From Streptomyces sp. NBC_00557 (GTDB lineage: Bacteria; Actinomycetota; Actinomycetes; Streptomycetales; Streptomycetaceae): a DNA stretch of 64,000 nt. Below, piece by piece: positions 10,968-19,326 of this stretch; position 1 is the first letter of the stretch; every line of letters begins with the position of its first letter. The notes under the pieces were generated by a model. The model made no database searches. It saw nothing but the letters and a program-made list of their open reading frames with translations, and was not told where the DNA came from. Both the position numbers and the translations under genes were made by a program. The stretch spans positions 1,302,001 through 1,366,000 of the forward strand of contig NZ_CP107796.1 of assembly GCF_036345995.1 (NCBI RefSeq), in the 5' to 3' direction.

Positions 10968-12791
10968 TCAGCGCCGTCCCGCGTGCTGGGCGGCCAGCCG
11001 CACGGGTGCGTTCGCGGCGCCGTAGCCCTGGTAGCCGGGGTCGCGCTGGACGAGTTCGAAGAAGACCCGGCCGACGGTCTCGGTGTAGCAGTGGCGGAAG
11101 GCGCCGCCGGGGTCCCGGTCGTAGAGGATGCCCAGGTCGCGGTAGGCGTCCAGCTCGGCTTCGGGGAGGTCGTACCGGGCGGCGAGGTCGTCGTGGTAGT
11201 TGGCCGGCACCGGCAGCAGGCGGCCGCCCGCGGCGCGGAACGCGCGGGCGGCGGCGACCACGTCGTCGGTGGCGAGCGCGATGTGCGCCGCGTGCACGGT
11301 GTCGTCGGTGGGCGCCGCGCCGACGCCGAGGGCGATTCGGACGCTGCCGTCGGCGGTGGTGACCGCGCGGCTGCGCATCAGGCCGTACGGGTCGGCGAGG
11401 TCGACGCTCTCGTGCGCGGTGAGGCCGAGGACGCTGCGGTGGAAGAGGGCGGCCTCGTCGAAGTGGTGCCAGGGCTGGGTGAGCGCGAGGTGGTCGATGC
11501 GGGTGCGGGTGGCCGGGCCCGCGGGGGTGTCCGTCAGGTCGGCGAAGTCGGCCCGCCAGTCGGGGAGTCCGGGGCGGCCGGTGGCGCAGAAGAACAGTTC
11601 CGTGCCGTCGGGGGCGGCGACGGCCTCCAGCGGGGCGTCCCCGGGGGCGCGGCGGCGGGGCAGGACGGGGGCGAGCAGGGCTTCCGCGCGGCGGGCCGCT
11701 GCGGCCGGGTCCGGTGACTCGAGGCCGATCGCGGCGAGCCGGGTGCCGTCGCGGCGGGCGCCGGCGGCGGTGCTGACCAGGACGCGGGCCTCGCCGCGCT
11801 GCCACAGGTCGACGGGCTTGCCGCGGTGGCGGGCGGCGCGGGTGAAGCCGAGCGCGGCCAGCAGGGCGGTGACGGGTTCGGCGTCCGGGGTGAGGAGTTC
11901 GGCGAAGGCCACCCCGGTGGGCACGACGGGCGGCGGCAGTTCGGCGGCGCCGGCGGCCTCGCGCAGGAGCAGCAGGGAGCGGTGGGCGTCGACGGCGGTG
12001 GGGCCGGCGTCGGCCTGCCGGAAGACGTCGTTGAAGACCTCCAGGGACAGCGGGCCTTCGTACCCGGCGGCGAGGACGTGCCGCAGCAGCCCGGCCAGGT
12101 CGAAGCCGCCCTGGCCGGGGAAGCAGCGGTAGTGCCGGCTCCACTGCAGGACGTCCATGGCGAGCAGCGGGGCGTCGGCGAGCTGGAGGAAGAAGATCTT
12201 CTCGCCGGGGATGTCCTCGATGCCCTTGGGGTCGCAGCCGCGCGAGAGGATGTGGAAGCTGTCCAGGCAGACGCCGAGCGCCGGATGCCCGGCGGCCTCG
12301 ACGATCCGCCACGCGTGCTCGTAGGTGTTCACGTGCCGTCCCCAGGCGAGCGCCTCGTACGCCACCCGGACCCCGGACTCCTGCGCCAGATCGGCCAGTC
12401 GGGCCAGCTGGCCGGCCGCCCGTGCGTCGTCGTCCACGGCGTCCGGCGACACGCTGGAGCACACCAGGACGGTGTCGGCGCCGAGCCGGTTCATCAGCTC
12501 GAACTTGTGCCGGGCGCGCCGCAGGTTGCGGGCGAAGACGTCGTCCGGGACGCCCTCGATGTCGCGCATCGGCTGGTAGAGGTCGATGCTCAGCCCGAGG
12601 TCGGCGCAGCGGGCCCGGATCTCCTCGGGTGCGAGCGGGCAGGCGAGGAGATCGTTCTCGAAGATCTCCACCCCGCCGAACCCGGCCCGCGCGGCGGCGG
12701 CGAGCTTCTCGGTGAGGGTGCCGCTGAGCGAGACGGTGGCGATGGACGTGTGCATGCCTGTGCTCCCGGTCGTGCCTGTGTTCCTGGTCAT
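10968..12791 (-). CDS. quiC: 3-dehydroshikimate dehydratase, two-domain (TIM barrel + HPPD-like VOC)
   Basis: 607 residues from ATG 12791, which overlaps the stop of the upstream dehydrogenase gene by four bases; an internal ATG at 12755 is a possible alternative. Residues about 15-280 are a xylose-isomerase-like TIM barrel (GFGGVEIFEND, YEALAWGRHVNTYEHAW, LDSFHILSRG, PLSLEVFNDVFR). The C-terminal half is a 4-hydroxyphenylpyruvate-dioxygenase-like VOC module keeping the metal set His (RIDHLAL), His (HAAHIAL) and Glu (FFELVQRD). This layout matches two-domain bacterial QuiC enzymes, which turn 3-dehydroshikimate into protocatechuate. The dehydrogenase next door supplies the substrate. The role of the C-terminal module is unsettled in the family. 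Confidence 0.88.
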   Translation of the reverse strand: MTRNTGTTGSTGMHTSIATVSLSGTLTEKLAAAARAGFGGVEIFENDLLACPLAPEEIRARCADLGLSIDLYQPMRDIEGVPDDVFARNLRRARHKFELMNRLGADTVLVCSSVSPDAVDDDARAAGQLARLADLAQESGVRVAYEALAWGRHVNTYEHAWRIVEAAGHPALGVCLDSFHILSRGCDPKGIEDIPGEKIFFLQLADAPLLAMDVLQWSRHYRCFPGQGGFDLAGLLRHVLAAGYEGPLSLEVFNDVFRQADAGPTAVDAHRSLLLLREAAGAAELPPPVVPTGVAFAELLTPDAEPVTALLAALGFTRAARHRGKPVDLWQRGEARVLVSTAAGARRDGTRLAAIGLESPDPAAAARRAEALLAPVLPRRRAPGDAPLEAVAAPDGTELFFCATGRPGLPDWRADFADLTDTPAGPATRTRIDHLALTQPWHHFDEAALFHRSVLGLTAHESVDLADPYGLMRSRAVTTADGSVRIALGVGAAPTDDTVHAAHIALATDDVVAAARAFRAAGGRLLPVPANYHDDLAARYDLPEAELDAYRDLGILYDRDPGGAFRHCYTETVGRVFFELVQRDPGYQGYGAANAPVRLAAQHAGRR

Positions 12792-13681
12792 CCGACGGCA
12801 CTCCCCGTGCGCTCGACGCCCACCAGTTCCTCGAAGTCGTCGAGCATCCGGCCGCTGTCCGGCTCTCTCCCCGTGAACAGCCGGAAGGCGTCCGCGGCCT
12901 GGAACACGGCCATCCCGCCGCCGCCCAGAACGGCGCAGCCCCGCGCGCGGGCGGCCTTCAGCAGTTCCGTCTCCAAAGGCCGGTACACCACCTCGGCGAC
13001 CCACAGTCCGGGATGCAGCAGCCCGGCGGGCAGCGGCAGCCCGGGGTGCGCGGCCATACCGGTCGGTGTGGCGTGCACGAGCCCCCCGGCGCCGCCGGCC
13101 TCGGCCAGCAGCTCGGGCAACCGGTCGAGCGTCGCGGCCGCGGCCCGGCCGGGGCCCACGTGCCGTACCAGGGAACCGGCGAGGGCGGCGGCCCGCTCGG
13201 GCGCGGCGTCGACGATCGTGACCCGCTCCGCGCCCAGGGTCAGCACGGCGTGGGCCACGGCCGCGCCCGCGCCGCCCGCGCCGAGCTGCACGACCCGCTC
13301 CAGCGGGGCGTCGGGCAGACCACGGGCGAAGGCCGCGGCGAATCCCGTCACGTCGGTGTTGTGGCCGACGGCGCGGCCGCCGTCGAAGACCACGGTGTTG
13401 ACCGCGCCGAGCGCCTCGGCCCGCGGGTCGAGCGCGTCGAGGTGGTCGATGACCAGCTGCTTGCAGGGGTGGGTGATGTTCAGCCCGTCGTAACCGAGGT
13501 CGCGGGCCGCGCGGACGAGGTCGCCGACCGCCTCCGGCGCCCGCCCGAGGACGTCGAGGTCGAGGAGCCGGTAGAGGTAGCGCAGGCCTTGCCGGTCCGC
13601 CTCCCGCTGGTGCAGGGCGGGGCTGAGCGAGGGGCCGATCCCGGCCCCGATCAGCCCGACGAGATACGAGTCCTTGGCCAC
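12788..13681 (-). CDS. aroE: Shikimate/quinate 5-dehydrogenase (catabolic type)
   Basis: 297 residues from GTG 13679-13681, with GGGAGGG six bases upstream. Substrate contacts typical of the family are SLSP at 18-21, NITHPCK at 68-74 (catalytic K74) and NTD at 108-110; the cofactor loop GAGGAGAA follows near 133. The NITHPCKQ and GHNTDVTGF variants are those I associate with catabolic NAD-dependent quinate/shikimate dehydrogenases of actinobacteria rather than biosynthetic AroE. It overlaps quiC by four bases and is divergent from a TetR gene. Predicted role: oxidation of quinate or shikimate to the dehydro-acid. Confidence 0.88.
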   Translation of the reverse strand: MAKDSYLVGLIGAGIGPSLSPALHQREADRQGLRYLYRLLDLDVLGRAPEAVGDLVRAARDLGYDGLNITHPCKQLVIDHLDALDPRAEALGAVNTVVFDGGRAVGHNTDVTGFAAAFARGLPDAPLERVVQLGAGGAGAAVAHAVLTLGAERVTIVDAAPERAAALAGSLVRHVGPGRAAAATLDRLPELLAEAGGAGGLVHATPTGMAAHPGLPLPAGLLHPGLWVAEVVYRPLETELLKAARARGCAVLGGGGMAVFQAADAFRLFTGREPDSGRMLDDFEELVGVERTGSAVG

Positions 13682-13700
13682 GTGACCCTCCCGGGGGCGG

Positions 13701-13728
13701 AGCTAATGTACGAACCAGTACGTTAGCT
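13701..13728. promoter_or_regulatory. TetR-type operator between aroE and the TetR gene
   Basis: An 11-bp inverted repeat with one mismatch (AGCTAATGTAC, 6-base spacer, GTACGTTAGCT) lies 20 bp upstream of the aroE start and about 120 bp before the TetR start. Length and form fit a TetR-family operator. A related CTAA...TTAG dyad precedes the permease gene. Confidence 0.7.
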
Positions 13729-13846
13729 ATAGCAGCCGCCCGGGCACGCACGGAAGACCCCGGCGTCCTCCGGCGGCCTGCTTCTACAATCACCGGCACG
13801 CACACGAGCGCACGCCGCCAGGCGTTCCCCGGCCCGAAGGACAGCG

Positions 13847-14512
13847 ATGACCAGCGTCGAAGAACCGGTACGACCCGGGGGACGGGTGCGCGACGCCGCC
13901 CGCACCAAGGCCGAGATCATCGACGTGGCCACGCAGGAGTTCGCGCGGGCCGGCTACGACGGCGCCCGCGTCGACGAGATCGCGGCCCGCACCCGCACCA
14001 CCAAGCGGATGATCTACTACTACTTCGGCGGCAAGGAGCAGCTGTTCACGGCCGTGCTGGAGCGGGCGTACGGGGTGATCCGGGACGCCGAGCAGCAGCT
14101 GGACGTCGAGCACCTGGACCCGGTCGCGGCGATCCGGCGGCTGGCGGAGCTGACCTTCGACCACCACGAGCGGCACCCGGACTTCATCCGCCTGGTCAGC
14201 ATCGAGAACATCCACGGCGCCGAGCACATCGCGGCCTCCGAGAAACTCGGCAGGATCGGCTCGCCGGCGCTGGAGGTGATCCGCCGGATCCTCACCGCGG
14301 GGCAGGAGTCGGGGCTGTTCACGGCCGATGTGGACGCGGTCGACCTGCACGCGATGATCAGCTCGTTCTGCTTCTTCCGGGTCGCCAACCGGCACACCTT
14401 CGGCGCCCTGTTCGGCCGGGACCTGGTGGACCCCGCCCAGCGGGAGCACTACCGCACCATGCTCGGCGACATGGTGATCGCCTACCTCACCGCGGAGCGC
14501 ACGGCCGGCTGA
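13847..14512 (+). CDS. TetR-family regulator of the quinate/shikimate module
   Basis: 221 residues. The N-terminal DNA-binding domain is canonical (residues about 20-65, ending TTKRMIYYYFGGKEQLF), and the C-terminal ligand domain (HHERHPDFIRLVSIENIHG) is of the type found in regulators of aromatic-acid genes. It lies between aroE-quiC on one side and the permease on the other. The two matching dyads at 13701 and 14599 suggest it represses both transcripts and responds to a pathway compound; which compound cannot be told. Confidence 0.88.
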   Translation: MTSVEEPVRPGGRVRDAARTKAEIIDVATQEFARAGYDGARVDEIAARTRTTKRMIYYYFGGKEQLFTAVLERAYGVIRDAEQQLDVEHLDPVAAIRRLAELTFDHHERHPDFIRLVSIENIHGAEHIAASEKLGRIGSPALEVIRRILTAGQESGLFTADVDAVDLHAMISSFCFFRVANRHTFGALFGRDLVDPAQREHYRTMLGDMVIAYLTAERTAG

Positions 14513-14554
14513 CGCCCGACTCGCGTCGCGCCACAGGGACTTCCGCACGGTCTC

Positions 14555-14583
14555 TTGACAGCGGGGAAACACGCGCGCAACAT
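14555..14583 (+). promoter_or_regulatory. Sigma-70-type promoter of the permease gene
   Basis: TTGACA (14555-14560), 17 bases, CAACAT (14578-14583). The -35 box is perfect, which is rare in this G+C-rich DNA, and the spacing is ideal. It points at the MHS permease 130 bp downstream; the dyad at 14599 would sit just past the start point. Confidence 0.6.
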
Positions 14584-14598
14584 CCCACCCAACCGCCA

Positions 14599-14622
14599 CT
14601 AACTATCCAGTGGGTTAATTAG
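14599..14622. promoter_or_regulatory. Second candidate TetR operator, before the permease
   Basis: A 24-bp imperfect dyad bounded by CTAA and TTAG (9-bp arms with seven matching pairs) has the same outer span as the CTAA...TTAG core of the operator at 13703-13726, and both contain CCAGT. It lies about 15 bases past the -10 box of the permease promoter, a position where a bound repressor blocks transcription. Confidence 0.5.
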
Positions 14623-14711
14623 CCGCCGAGATCCGGCCCTCCGCCCGCTCCCTCCCCCGTCGCCCACCGCGCCCTTCCGTAGGGTGGGGTTTCCCCCGAA
14701 GGAGCACCGCC

Positions 14712-16070
14712 GTGTCCGTCCCCACGCCAGCGCCCGCCGCCGACGCCCCTCCCGGCCAGCCCTGGAAGGCGGCGACGGCCGCCTGGATCGGCAGCGCCCT
14801 CGAGTACTACGACTTCTTCGTCTACGGCAGCGCCGCCGCCCTCATCTTCCCGAAGGTGTTCTTCGACTCCTCCGACCCGGCGACCGCGACCCTGCTGTCG
14901 CTCGCCACCTTCGGCGTCGCCTACGCCGCCCGGCCGCTGGGCGCGCTCGTCCTCGGGCACGTCGGCGACCGGCTCGGCCGCAAGAAGATCATGGTGTTCA
15001 CGCTGCTCCTCATGGGCCTGTCGACCTTCCTGATCGGCTGTCTGCCCACCCGCGCCCAGGCCGGCTCGCTCGCCCCGGTGCTGCTGGTGCTGTGCCGGGT
15101 GCTGCAGGGCATATCGGCGGCCGGCGAGCAGGCGAGCGCGACTTCCATGAGCCTGGAGCACGCGCCGCCGGACCGGCGGGGCTTCTTCACCAGCTTCACA
15201 CTCAGCGGCACCCAGGGCGGCCAGCTCATCGCCACCCTCGTCTTCATCCCCGTCTCCCGGCTTCCGGAGGACCAGTTGCTGTCCTGGGGCTGGCGGGTGC
15301 CGTTCTGGCTGAGCGTGGCGGTGGCGGTGGCCGGCTACGTCATCCGGCGCCGGCTGCGCGAGACCCCCGCCTTCGCCCGGCAGGCGGCGCGCGGGGGCGT
15401 GGTCCGGCTGCCGCTCGCGGTGCTGCTGCGGGAGCACTGGGCGGACGTGCTGCGGGTGATCGCGGGCGCGCTGATCGCCTCGGTCAGCACGGTCTTCACG
15501 GTGTGGGCGCTGGCGTACGCCACCAGCGACGCGGTCGGCATGTCCCGTACGTTCATGCTGTGGGTGGGCGCGCTGGCCAACGTCGCCGCGCTGGCCGCGA
15601 TCCCGCTGTGGGCCACACTGTCGGACCGGATCGGGCGCCGGCCGGTGTTCCTGGCCGGCGCGGTGGGCAGCGCGGCCGCGATGGCCGGGTATCTGTGGGC
15701 GATCTCCACCGGCTCCCGCCCGCTGACCCTCGTCCTCGGGATCGTGGCCTTCGGTCTGGTCTACAGCGCCGCGAACGGGGTGTGGCCCGCCTTCTACGGC
15801 GAGATGTTCGCGACCCGGGTCCGGCTGTCGGGCGTGGCCGTCGGCACGCAGACCGGTTTCGCGGTGGCCGGGTTCGCGGTCACCTTCGCCGCCGGGATCG
15901 CCGGTCCGGGCGGCGACGACTGGTCGGCGGTGGCCCTGTTCACGGCCGCGCTGTGCGTCCCGCCGGCCCTGGCCGCCCTCACCGCCCGCGAGACCCACCG
16001 GGTCCCGACGGAACTGCTCGGGGAGCGCGCGGACCGGCAGGACGCGCGAGCGGAGCGGATCACGGCCTGA
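14712..16070 (+). CDS. MHS-family major facilitator permease (shikimate/quinate-type)
   Basis: 452 residues from GTG 14712 with GAAGGAG 8-9 bases upstream. The start of TM1 (WIGSALEYYDFFVYG) and the loop GHVGDRLGRKKIMV are signatures of the metabolite:proton symporter family (ShiA, KgtP, ProP). LSDRIGRRPVFLAG gives the second RGR-type loop, and twelve membrane segments are present. MHS transporters take up organic acids such as shikimate, alpha-ketoglutarate or dicarboxylates with protons. The neighbours favour shikimate, quinate or a related acid as substrate; this is inference. Confidence 0.88.
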   Translation: MSVPTPAPAADAPPGQPWKAATAAWIGSALEYYDFFVYGSAAALIFPKVFFDSSDPATATLLSLATFGVAYAARPLGALVLGHVGDRLGRKKIMVFTLLLMGLSTFLIGCLPTRAQAGSLAPVLLVLCRVLQGISAAGEQASATSMSLEHAPPDRRGFFTSFTLSGTQGGQLIATLVFIPVSRLPEDQLLSWGWRVPFWLSVAVAVAGYVIRRRLRETPAFARQAARGGVVRLPLAVLLREHWADVLRVIAGALIASVSTVFTVWALAYATSDAVGMSRTFMLWVGALANVAALAAIPLWATLSDRIGRRPVFLAGAVGSAAAMAGYLWAISTGSRPLTLVLGIVAFGLVYSAANGVWPAFYGEMFATRVRLSGVAVGTQTGFAVAGFAVTFAAGIAGPGGDDWSAVALFTAALCVPPALAALTARETHRVPTELLGERADRQDARAERITA

Positions 16071-16088
16071 GACACGGGCGCGGGGCTG

Positions 16089-16430
16089 CTACGGCCGCGG
16101 GTGGCGGGGCTCGTACAGGGCCAGTTCGCCGCCGCCCGGCAGGCGCAGGGCGGTCACCCGGCCCCAGCGGGCCTCCTCGACCGGCCGGGTGAACTCCACT
16201 CCGCGCTCGGCGAGTTGCCGCCGTGTCGCGTCCAGGTCGTCGCACATCAGCATCAGCTCGTGCGCCGGCTCACCGTCCGTGGGGTGTACGGCCGCCTCGG
16301 CGGGCGGCGCCTGGAAGATCAGCCATCCGTGGCCCGCGTCGACGTGCGCCCATCCGAGGGTGTCGCGCAGGAAGGCGCGGTCGGCCTCCGCGTCCCGGCT
16401 GTAGAGCACCACATGTGCACCGTTGATCAC
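16089..16430 (-). CDS. VOC (glyoxalase/bleomycin-resistance fold) protein
   Basis: 113 residues from GTG 16428-16430. It has the two beta-alpha-beta-beta-beta modules of the VOC fold: GAHVVLYSRDAEADRAFLRDTLGW opens the first and HELMLMCDDLDATRRQLAERGVEF the second, ending LPGGGELALYEP. Such single-domain proteins may be lyases, dioxygenases or drug-binding proteins; nothing here decides which. Its end is 18 bases from the convergent permease stop. No close functional partner is visible. Confidence 0.8.
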   Translation of the reverse strand: MINGAHVVLYSRDAEADRAFLRDTLGWAHVDAGHGWLIFQAPPAEAAVHPTDGEPAHELMLMCDDLDATRRQLAERGVEFTRPVEEARWGRVTALRLPGGGELALYEPRHPRP

Positions 16431-16515
16431 GCGCGGAGGCTAGTGCGGCGAGCGGGCCCGGGCAAGCACCGGCGGCCGCGCCGGCCGTCGCGGAGCGGGA
16501 CACACGCAGGGACCG

Positions 16516-17097
16516 TCACTCCGGCGGCTCCCGCCCCTGGTGGCGCAGCCCCACCCGTACCGCGCCCGTGAGCACCCGGACGGCCACGCCCGCGAGCAGC
16601 AGACCGCCGGCCATCTGGCACATCGCCAGCACCCTGCCCGCCTGGGACACCGGGGTGATGTCGCCGAAGCCGACCGTGGCGAACGTGCTGAGGGTGAAGT
16701 ACAACGCGTCGGTTCTGGTCAGGTGTGTGCTGAAGGAGCCGGGCACGGTGTGTTCGAGCACGTAGTAGCCGCTCGCGAAGAGGACCAGATACAGGACGAC
16801 CGTGACGGCCACGGCCTCGACGGCCTTCAGGCGCGGCGAGGGCGACCGGGTGATGAGCCACATCTCCCACCCGAAGAACAGGCCGGCCATCAGCAGGCCC
16901 CCGACCAGGACCAGCGCGTCGGCGTCCACGCCGTGCCAGGCCAGCGGCAACAGGTAGTACGCGGCGACGAGGGCGACCGCGAGAACGGCCGACCGGGCGA
17001 TGGACAGGGCCGTGGCTCCGGGCCCCGGAGCGCCGGGAAGCGGCCGATCCCGCCGCGGTGGGCTCGGCCGCTTCCCGGCAGCCCCAGGATCGGTCAT
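16516..17097 (-). CDS. Two-TM potassium channel-like protein
   Basis: 193 residues from ATG 17097 (GAGG 8 bases upstream; the frame is open further upstream). The pore helix and selectivity filter are unmistakable: TLSTFATVGFGDITP. Hydrophobic segments lie before (ALVLVGGLLMAGLFFGWEMW, VLYLVLFASGYYVLEHTV) and after the filter (VLAMCQMAGGLLLAGVAV). The fold is that of bacterial Ion_trans_2 channels. There is no cytoplasmic RCK domain, so gating is unknown. Confidence 0.87.
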   Translation of the reverse strand: MTDPGAAGKRPSPPRRDRPLPGAPGPGATALSIARSAVLAVALVAAYYLLPLAWHGVDADALVLVGGLLMAGLFFGWEMWLITRSPSPRLKAVEAVAVTVVLYLVLFASGYYVLEHTVPGSFSTHLTRTDALYFTLSTFATVGFGDITPVSQAGRVLAMCQMAGGLLLAGVAVRVLTGAVRVGLRHQGREPPE

Positions 17098-17250
17098 CTC
17101 GCGCCTCTTCGTCCGCTCCGCCGGGGCCATTGGCGGCCTCGGCACCCATCCCCCATCGTCGGCGTTCCGCCGAGCCGCGGTGCGCGCGCTGCGCCGGATG
17201 GAGGAGCCGGAGGACGACATGGCGGGGAAGACGCTCACCCGCAAGGGGGA

Positions 17251-17847
17251 TCAACGGTCCCGGGCCACCGCCGCGTCCAGCAGGGGGCCGAGTTCCCGTA
17301 CGGCCGTGGTCAGGGGCCGTACGTCCTGTTCGGCGCGGGCCATCAGGATCGCGCCCTCCAGCGTGCTGATCATCAGCGTGGCCAGGGACTCGGCGCGGGC
17401 CTCGGGCACGCCCATGCCGGCCAGCGCCTCGGCGAGCGGGGTGCGCCAGGTGGTGAAGGCGGCGGCCACGGCCTCGCGGGTCGAGCCGCCGGCGGAGGCG
17501 CAGTCGACGGTGGCGGCGGCGACCGGGCAGCCGGTCGCGAAGCCGTGCGCCGCGTACTCGTCGGTCCACTGCGCGACCATCGCCGCGAACAGACCGCTCG
17601 GCGTCGGCTCCTGGAGCCCCGCGAGGAAGCGCGCGATGCGCTTGCCGGCGTACCGGCCGGCCCAGCCGACCGCCTCGTTGACCAGTTGTTCCTTCCCGCC
17701 CGGGAAGTAGTGCTGGAGCGAGCCGCGCGGTGCGCCCGCGTGTGCGGCGACCTCGCGCATGCCGGTCGCGGCGACGCCGTCGCGCCGGATGAGCTGGGCC
17801 GCGCTGAAGACCATCCGCTCCCGCGGCCCGTGTCGCGCCTCGCTCAT
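17251..17847 (-). CDS. TetR-family regulator (LmrA/YxaF-type)
   Basis: 198 residues. The DNA-binding domain runs to about residue 55 (GVAATGMREVAAHAGAPRGSLQHYF), where SLQHYFPGGKEQL is the variant seen in LmrA/YxaF-like repressors. The C-terminal domain has the Cys-containing GCPVAAATVDCAS of that subgroup. It is divergent from a beta-hydroxyacid dehydrogenase gene, and two copies of one 16-bp operator lie in the 105-bp gap. Auto-repression plus control of the neighbour is the simplest reading. Confidence 0.88.
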   Translation of the reverse strand: MSEARHGPRERMVFSAAQLIRRDGVAATGMREVAAHAGAPRGSLQHYFPGGKEQLVNEAVGWAGRYAGKRIARFLAGLQEPTPSGLFAAMVAQWTDEYAAHGFATGCPVAAATVDCASAGGSTREAVAAAFTTWRTPLAEALAGMGVPEARAESLATLMISTLEGAILMARAEQDVRPLTTAVRELGPLLDAAVARDR

Positions 17848-17878
17848 GCGCCGCCCTCCGATTCGTCTCTCCCCACTC

Positions 17879-17894
17879 TATGACCGGCGTCATA
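17879..17894. promoter_or_regulatory. Operator copy 1, TATGAC-N4-GTCATA
   Basis: A perfect 6-bp-arm inverted repeat with a 4-base spacer (CGGC), 32 bp upstream of the TetR start. It matches copy 2 in both arms; the two dyads start 27 bp apart. Confidence 0.75.
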
Positions 17895-17905
17895 ACGGCC
17901 GCTAC

Positions 17906-17921
17906 TATGACAGCCGTCATA
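17906..17921. promoter_or_regulatory. Operator copy 2, TATGAC-N4-GTCATA
   Basis: Same arms as copy 1 with spacer AGCC, 32 bp upstream of the dehydrogenase start. The two sites are placed symmetrically, one next to each divergent gene, so a single TetR regulator could control both. Confidence 0.75.
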
Positions 17922-17952
17922 AGGTTGGGTCCGGGAGCGGAGGACGGTCGCC

Positions 17953-18831
17953 GTGAACGTCGGTTTCATCGGTCTCGGGGTGATGGGCCGCCCCATGGCA
18001 CAGCGCCTGGCGTCCGCCGGCACTCCGCTGGTGGTCTGGAACCGCACCCCGGAGCGCGCCGCGCCGCTGCGGGAAGCCGGGGCGAGGGTCGCCGCGGACG
18101 CCGACGAGGTGTTCGCCGGGGCGGAGGCCGTCCTGCTGATGCTGGCGGACGAGACCGCAGTCGACACCGTCCTCGGCCGCGGCACGCCGGCGCTGGCCGC
18201 ACGGGTCGCCGGGCGCACCGTCGTCCACATGGGCACCACCTCCCCCGAGTACTCCCACGCCCTGGAGACCGACGTCCGCGCGGCCGGCGGCCGGTACGTC
18301 GAGGCGCCCGTCTCCGGATCACGGGTGCCCGCGGAGGAGGGGCAGCTGGTGGCGATGCTCGCCGGGGAACCGGACGCGGTGGACGCCGTACGGCCGCTGC
18401 TCGCGCCGATGTGCCGGGAGACGTTCGTGTGCGGCCCGGCGCCGAGCGCGCTGCTGATGAAGCTGGCCGTGAACCTCTTCCTGATCACCCAGGTGACCGG
18501 GCTGACCGAGGCGTTCCACTTCGCCGAGCGGCAGGGCCTGGACCGGCGGCTGTTCCTGGACGTCCTCGACGCGGGGCCCATGGCCAGCGGCGTGTCCCGG
18601 ATGAAGGCGCCCAAGCTGTTCGGCCGGGACTTCTCGGTGCAGGCGGCCGCGCTGGACGTCCTGAAGAACAACCGGCTCATCGCCGAGGCGGCCCGCAAGG
18701 CGCAGCTGGCCTCGCCGCTCCTCGACGTCTGCCACACCCTGTTCGAGGAGACGGTGGCGCAGGGGCACGGCGCCCAGGACATGGTCGCCGTCCTGCACGC
18801 CATCGAGACGCGGACCGCCGAAGCGTCGTGA
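17953..18831 (+). CDS. NAD(P)-dependent beta-hydroxyacid dehydrogenase
   Basis: 292 residues from GTG 17953 (GGAGGA 9-10 bases upstream). It has the family pattern: dinucleotide motif [13 protein letters not shown] at 4-16, substrate motif EAPVSGS at 117-123 (a variant of DAPVSGG) and catalytic K170 in LLMKLAVN. The family covers 3-hydroxyisobutyrate, tartronate-semialdehyde and succinic-semialdehyde-type reactions. The substrate is not determinable; the TetR neighbour suggests an inducible detoxification or catabolic role. Confidence 0.85.
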   Translation: MNVGFIGLGVMGRPMAQRLASAGTPLVVWNRTPERAAPLREAGARVAADADEVFAGAEAVLLMLADETAVDTVLGRGTPALAARVAGRTVVHMGTTSPEYSHALETDVRAAGGRYVEAPVSGSRVPAEEGQLVAMLAGEPDAVDAVRPLLAPMCRETFVCGPAPSALLMKLAVNLFLITQVTGLTEAFHFAERQGLDRRLFLDVLDAGPMASGVSRMKAPKLFGRDFSVQAAALDVLKNNRLIAEAARKAQLASPLLDVCHTLFEETVAQGHGAQDMVAVLHAIETRTAEAS

Positions 18832-18879
18832 CGGGGAACCGGAGCGGGCCGGCGCTTCCGGGCCGGGAGCCGGGGCGGG

Positions 18880-19326
18880 TCAGCGCTTCGGGATGCCGTA
18901 CACCCTCTCGACGTGCAGCCGTACCACCAGGCGGCGGTCGCGGACCATGGCCGCCCGGTAGTCGTCCCAGTCCGGGTGTTCGCCCTGGACGTCCCGGTAG
19001 AGGCGGATCAGTTCCTCGACGGTGTCGTCGTGCGGGTCCTCGGCGACCGGGGAGAGGTCGGCCGTGCCCTCGGCGACGGTGTACGCCCAGCGGTCGGCGC
19101 TGGTGACGTGGTAGGAGGCGCGGGGGTCGCGGCGCAGGTTGCGGGTCTTGGCGCGGTCGTCGGTGACGGAGATCCGGATGACGCGCTCGTCGGGGTAGTA
19201 GGCGTGGGTGACGTTGGACAGCTGGGGGCGGCCGTCGCGCTTGAGGGTGACCAGGGTGCCGGCGTGGCCTTCGGAGAGCAGGCCGAGCAGCGCGTCCTGC
19301 GCGGGTGCCGAGGTGTCTTCGCTCAT
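18880..19326 (-). CDS. PPOX-class split-barrel protein (F420- or flavin-dependent)
   Basis: 148 residues from ATG 19326. The fold is the small split beta-barrel of the Rv1155-like group: GTLVTLKRDGRPQLSNVTHAY, RISVTDDRAKTRNLRRDPRASYHV, then a C-terminal helix YRAAMVRDRRLVVRLHVERVYG. Members bind deazaflavin F420 or FMN and reduce small organic molecules. The RAKTRNLRRDPR stretch supports the F420 branch as I know it. It is convergent with the upstream dehydrogenase gene, and no operon partner is evident. Confidence 0.82.
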   Translation of the reverse strand: MSEDTSAPAQDALLGLLSEGHAGTLVTLKRDGRPQLSNVTHAYYPDERVIRISVTDDRAKTRNLRRDPRASYHVTSADRWAYTVAEGTADLSPVAEDPHDDTVEELIRLYRDVQGEHPDWDDYRAAMVRDRRLVVRLHVERVYGIPKR

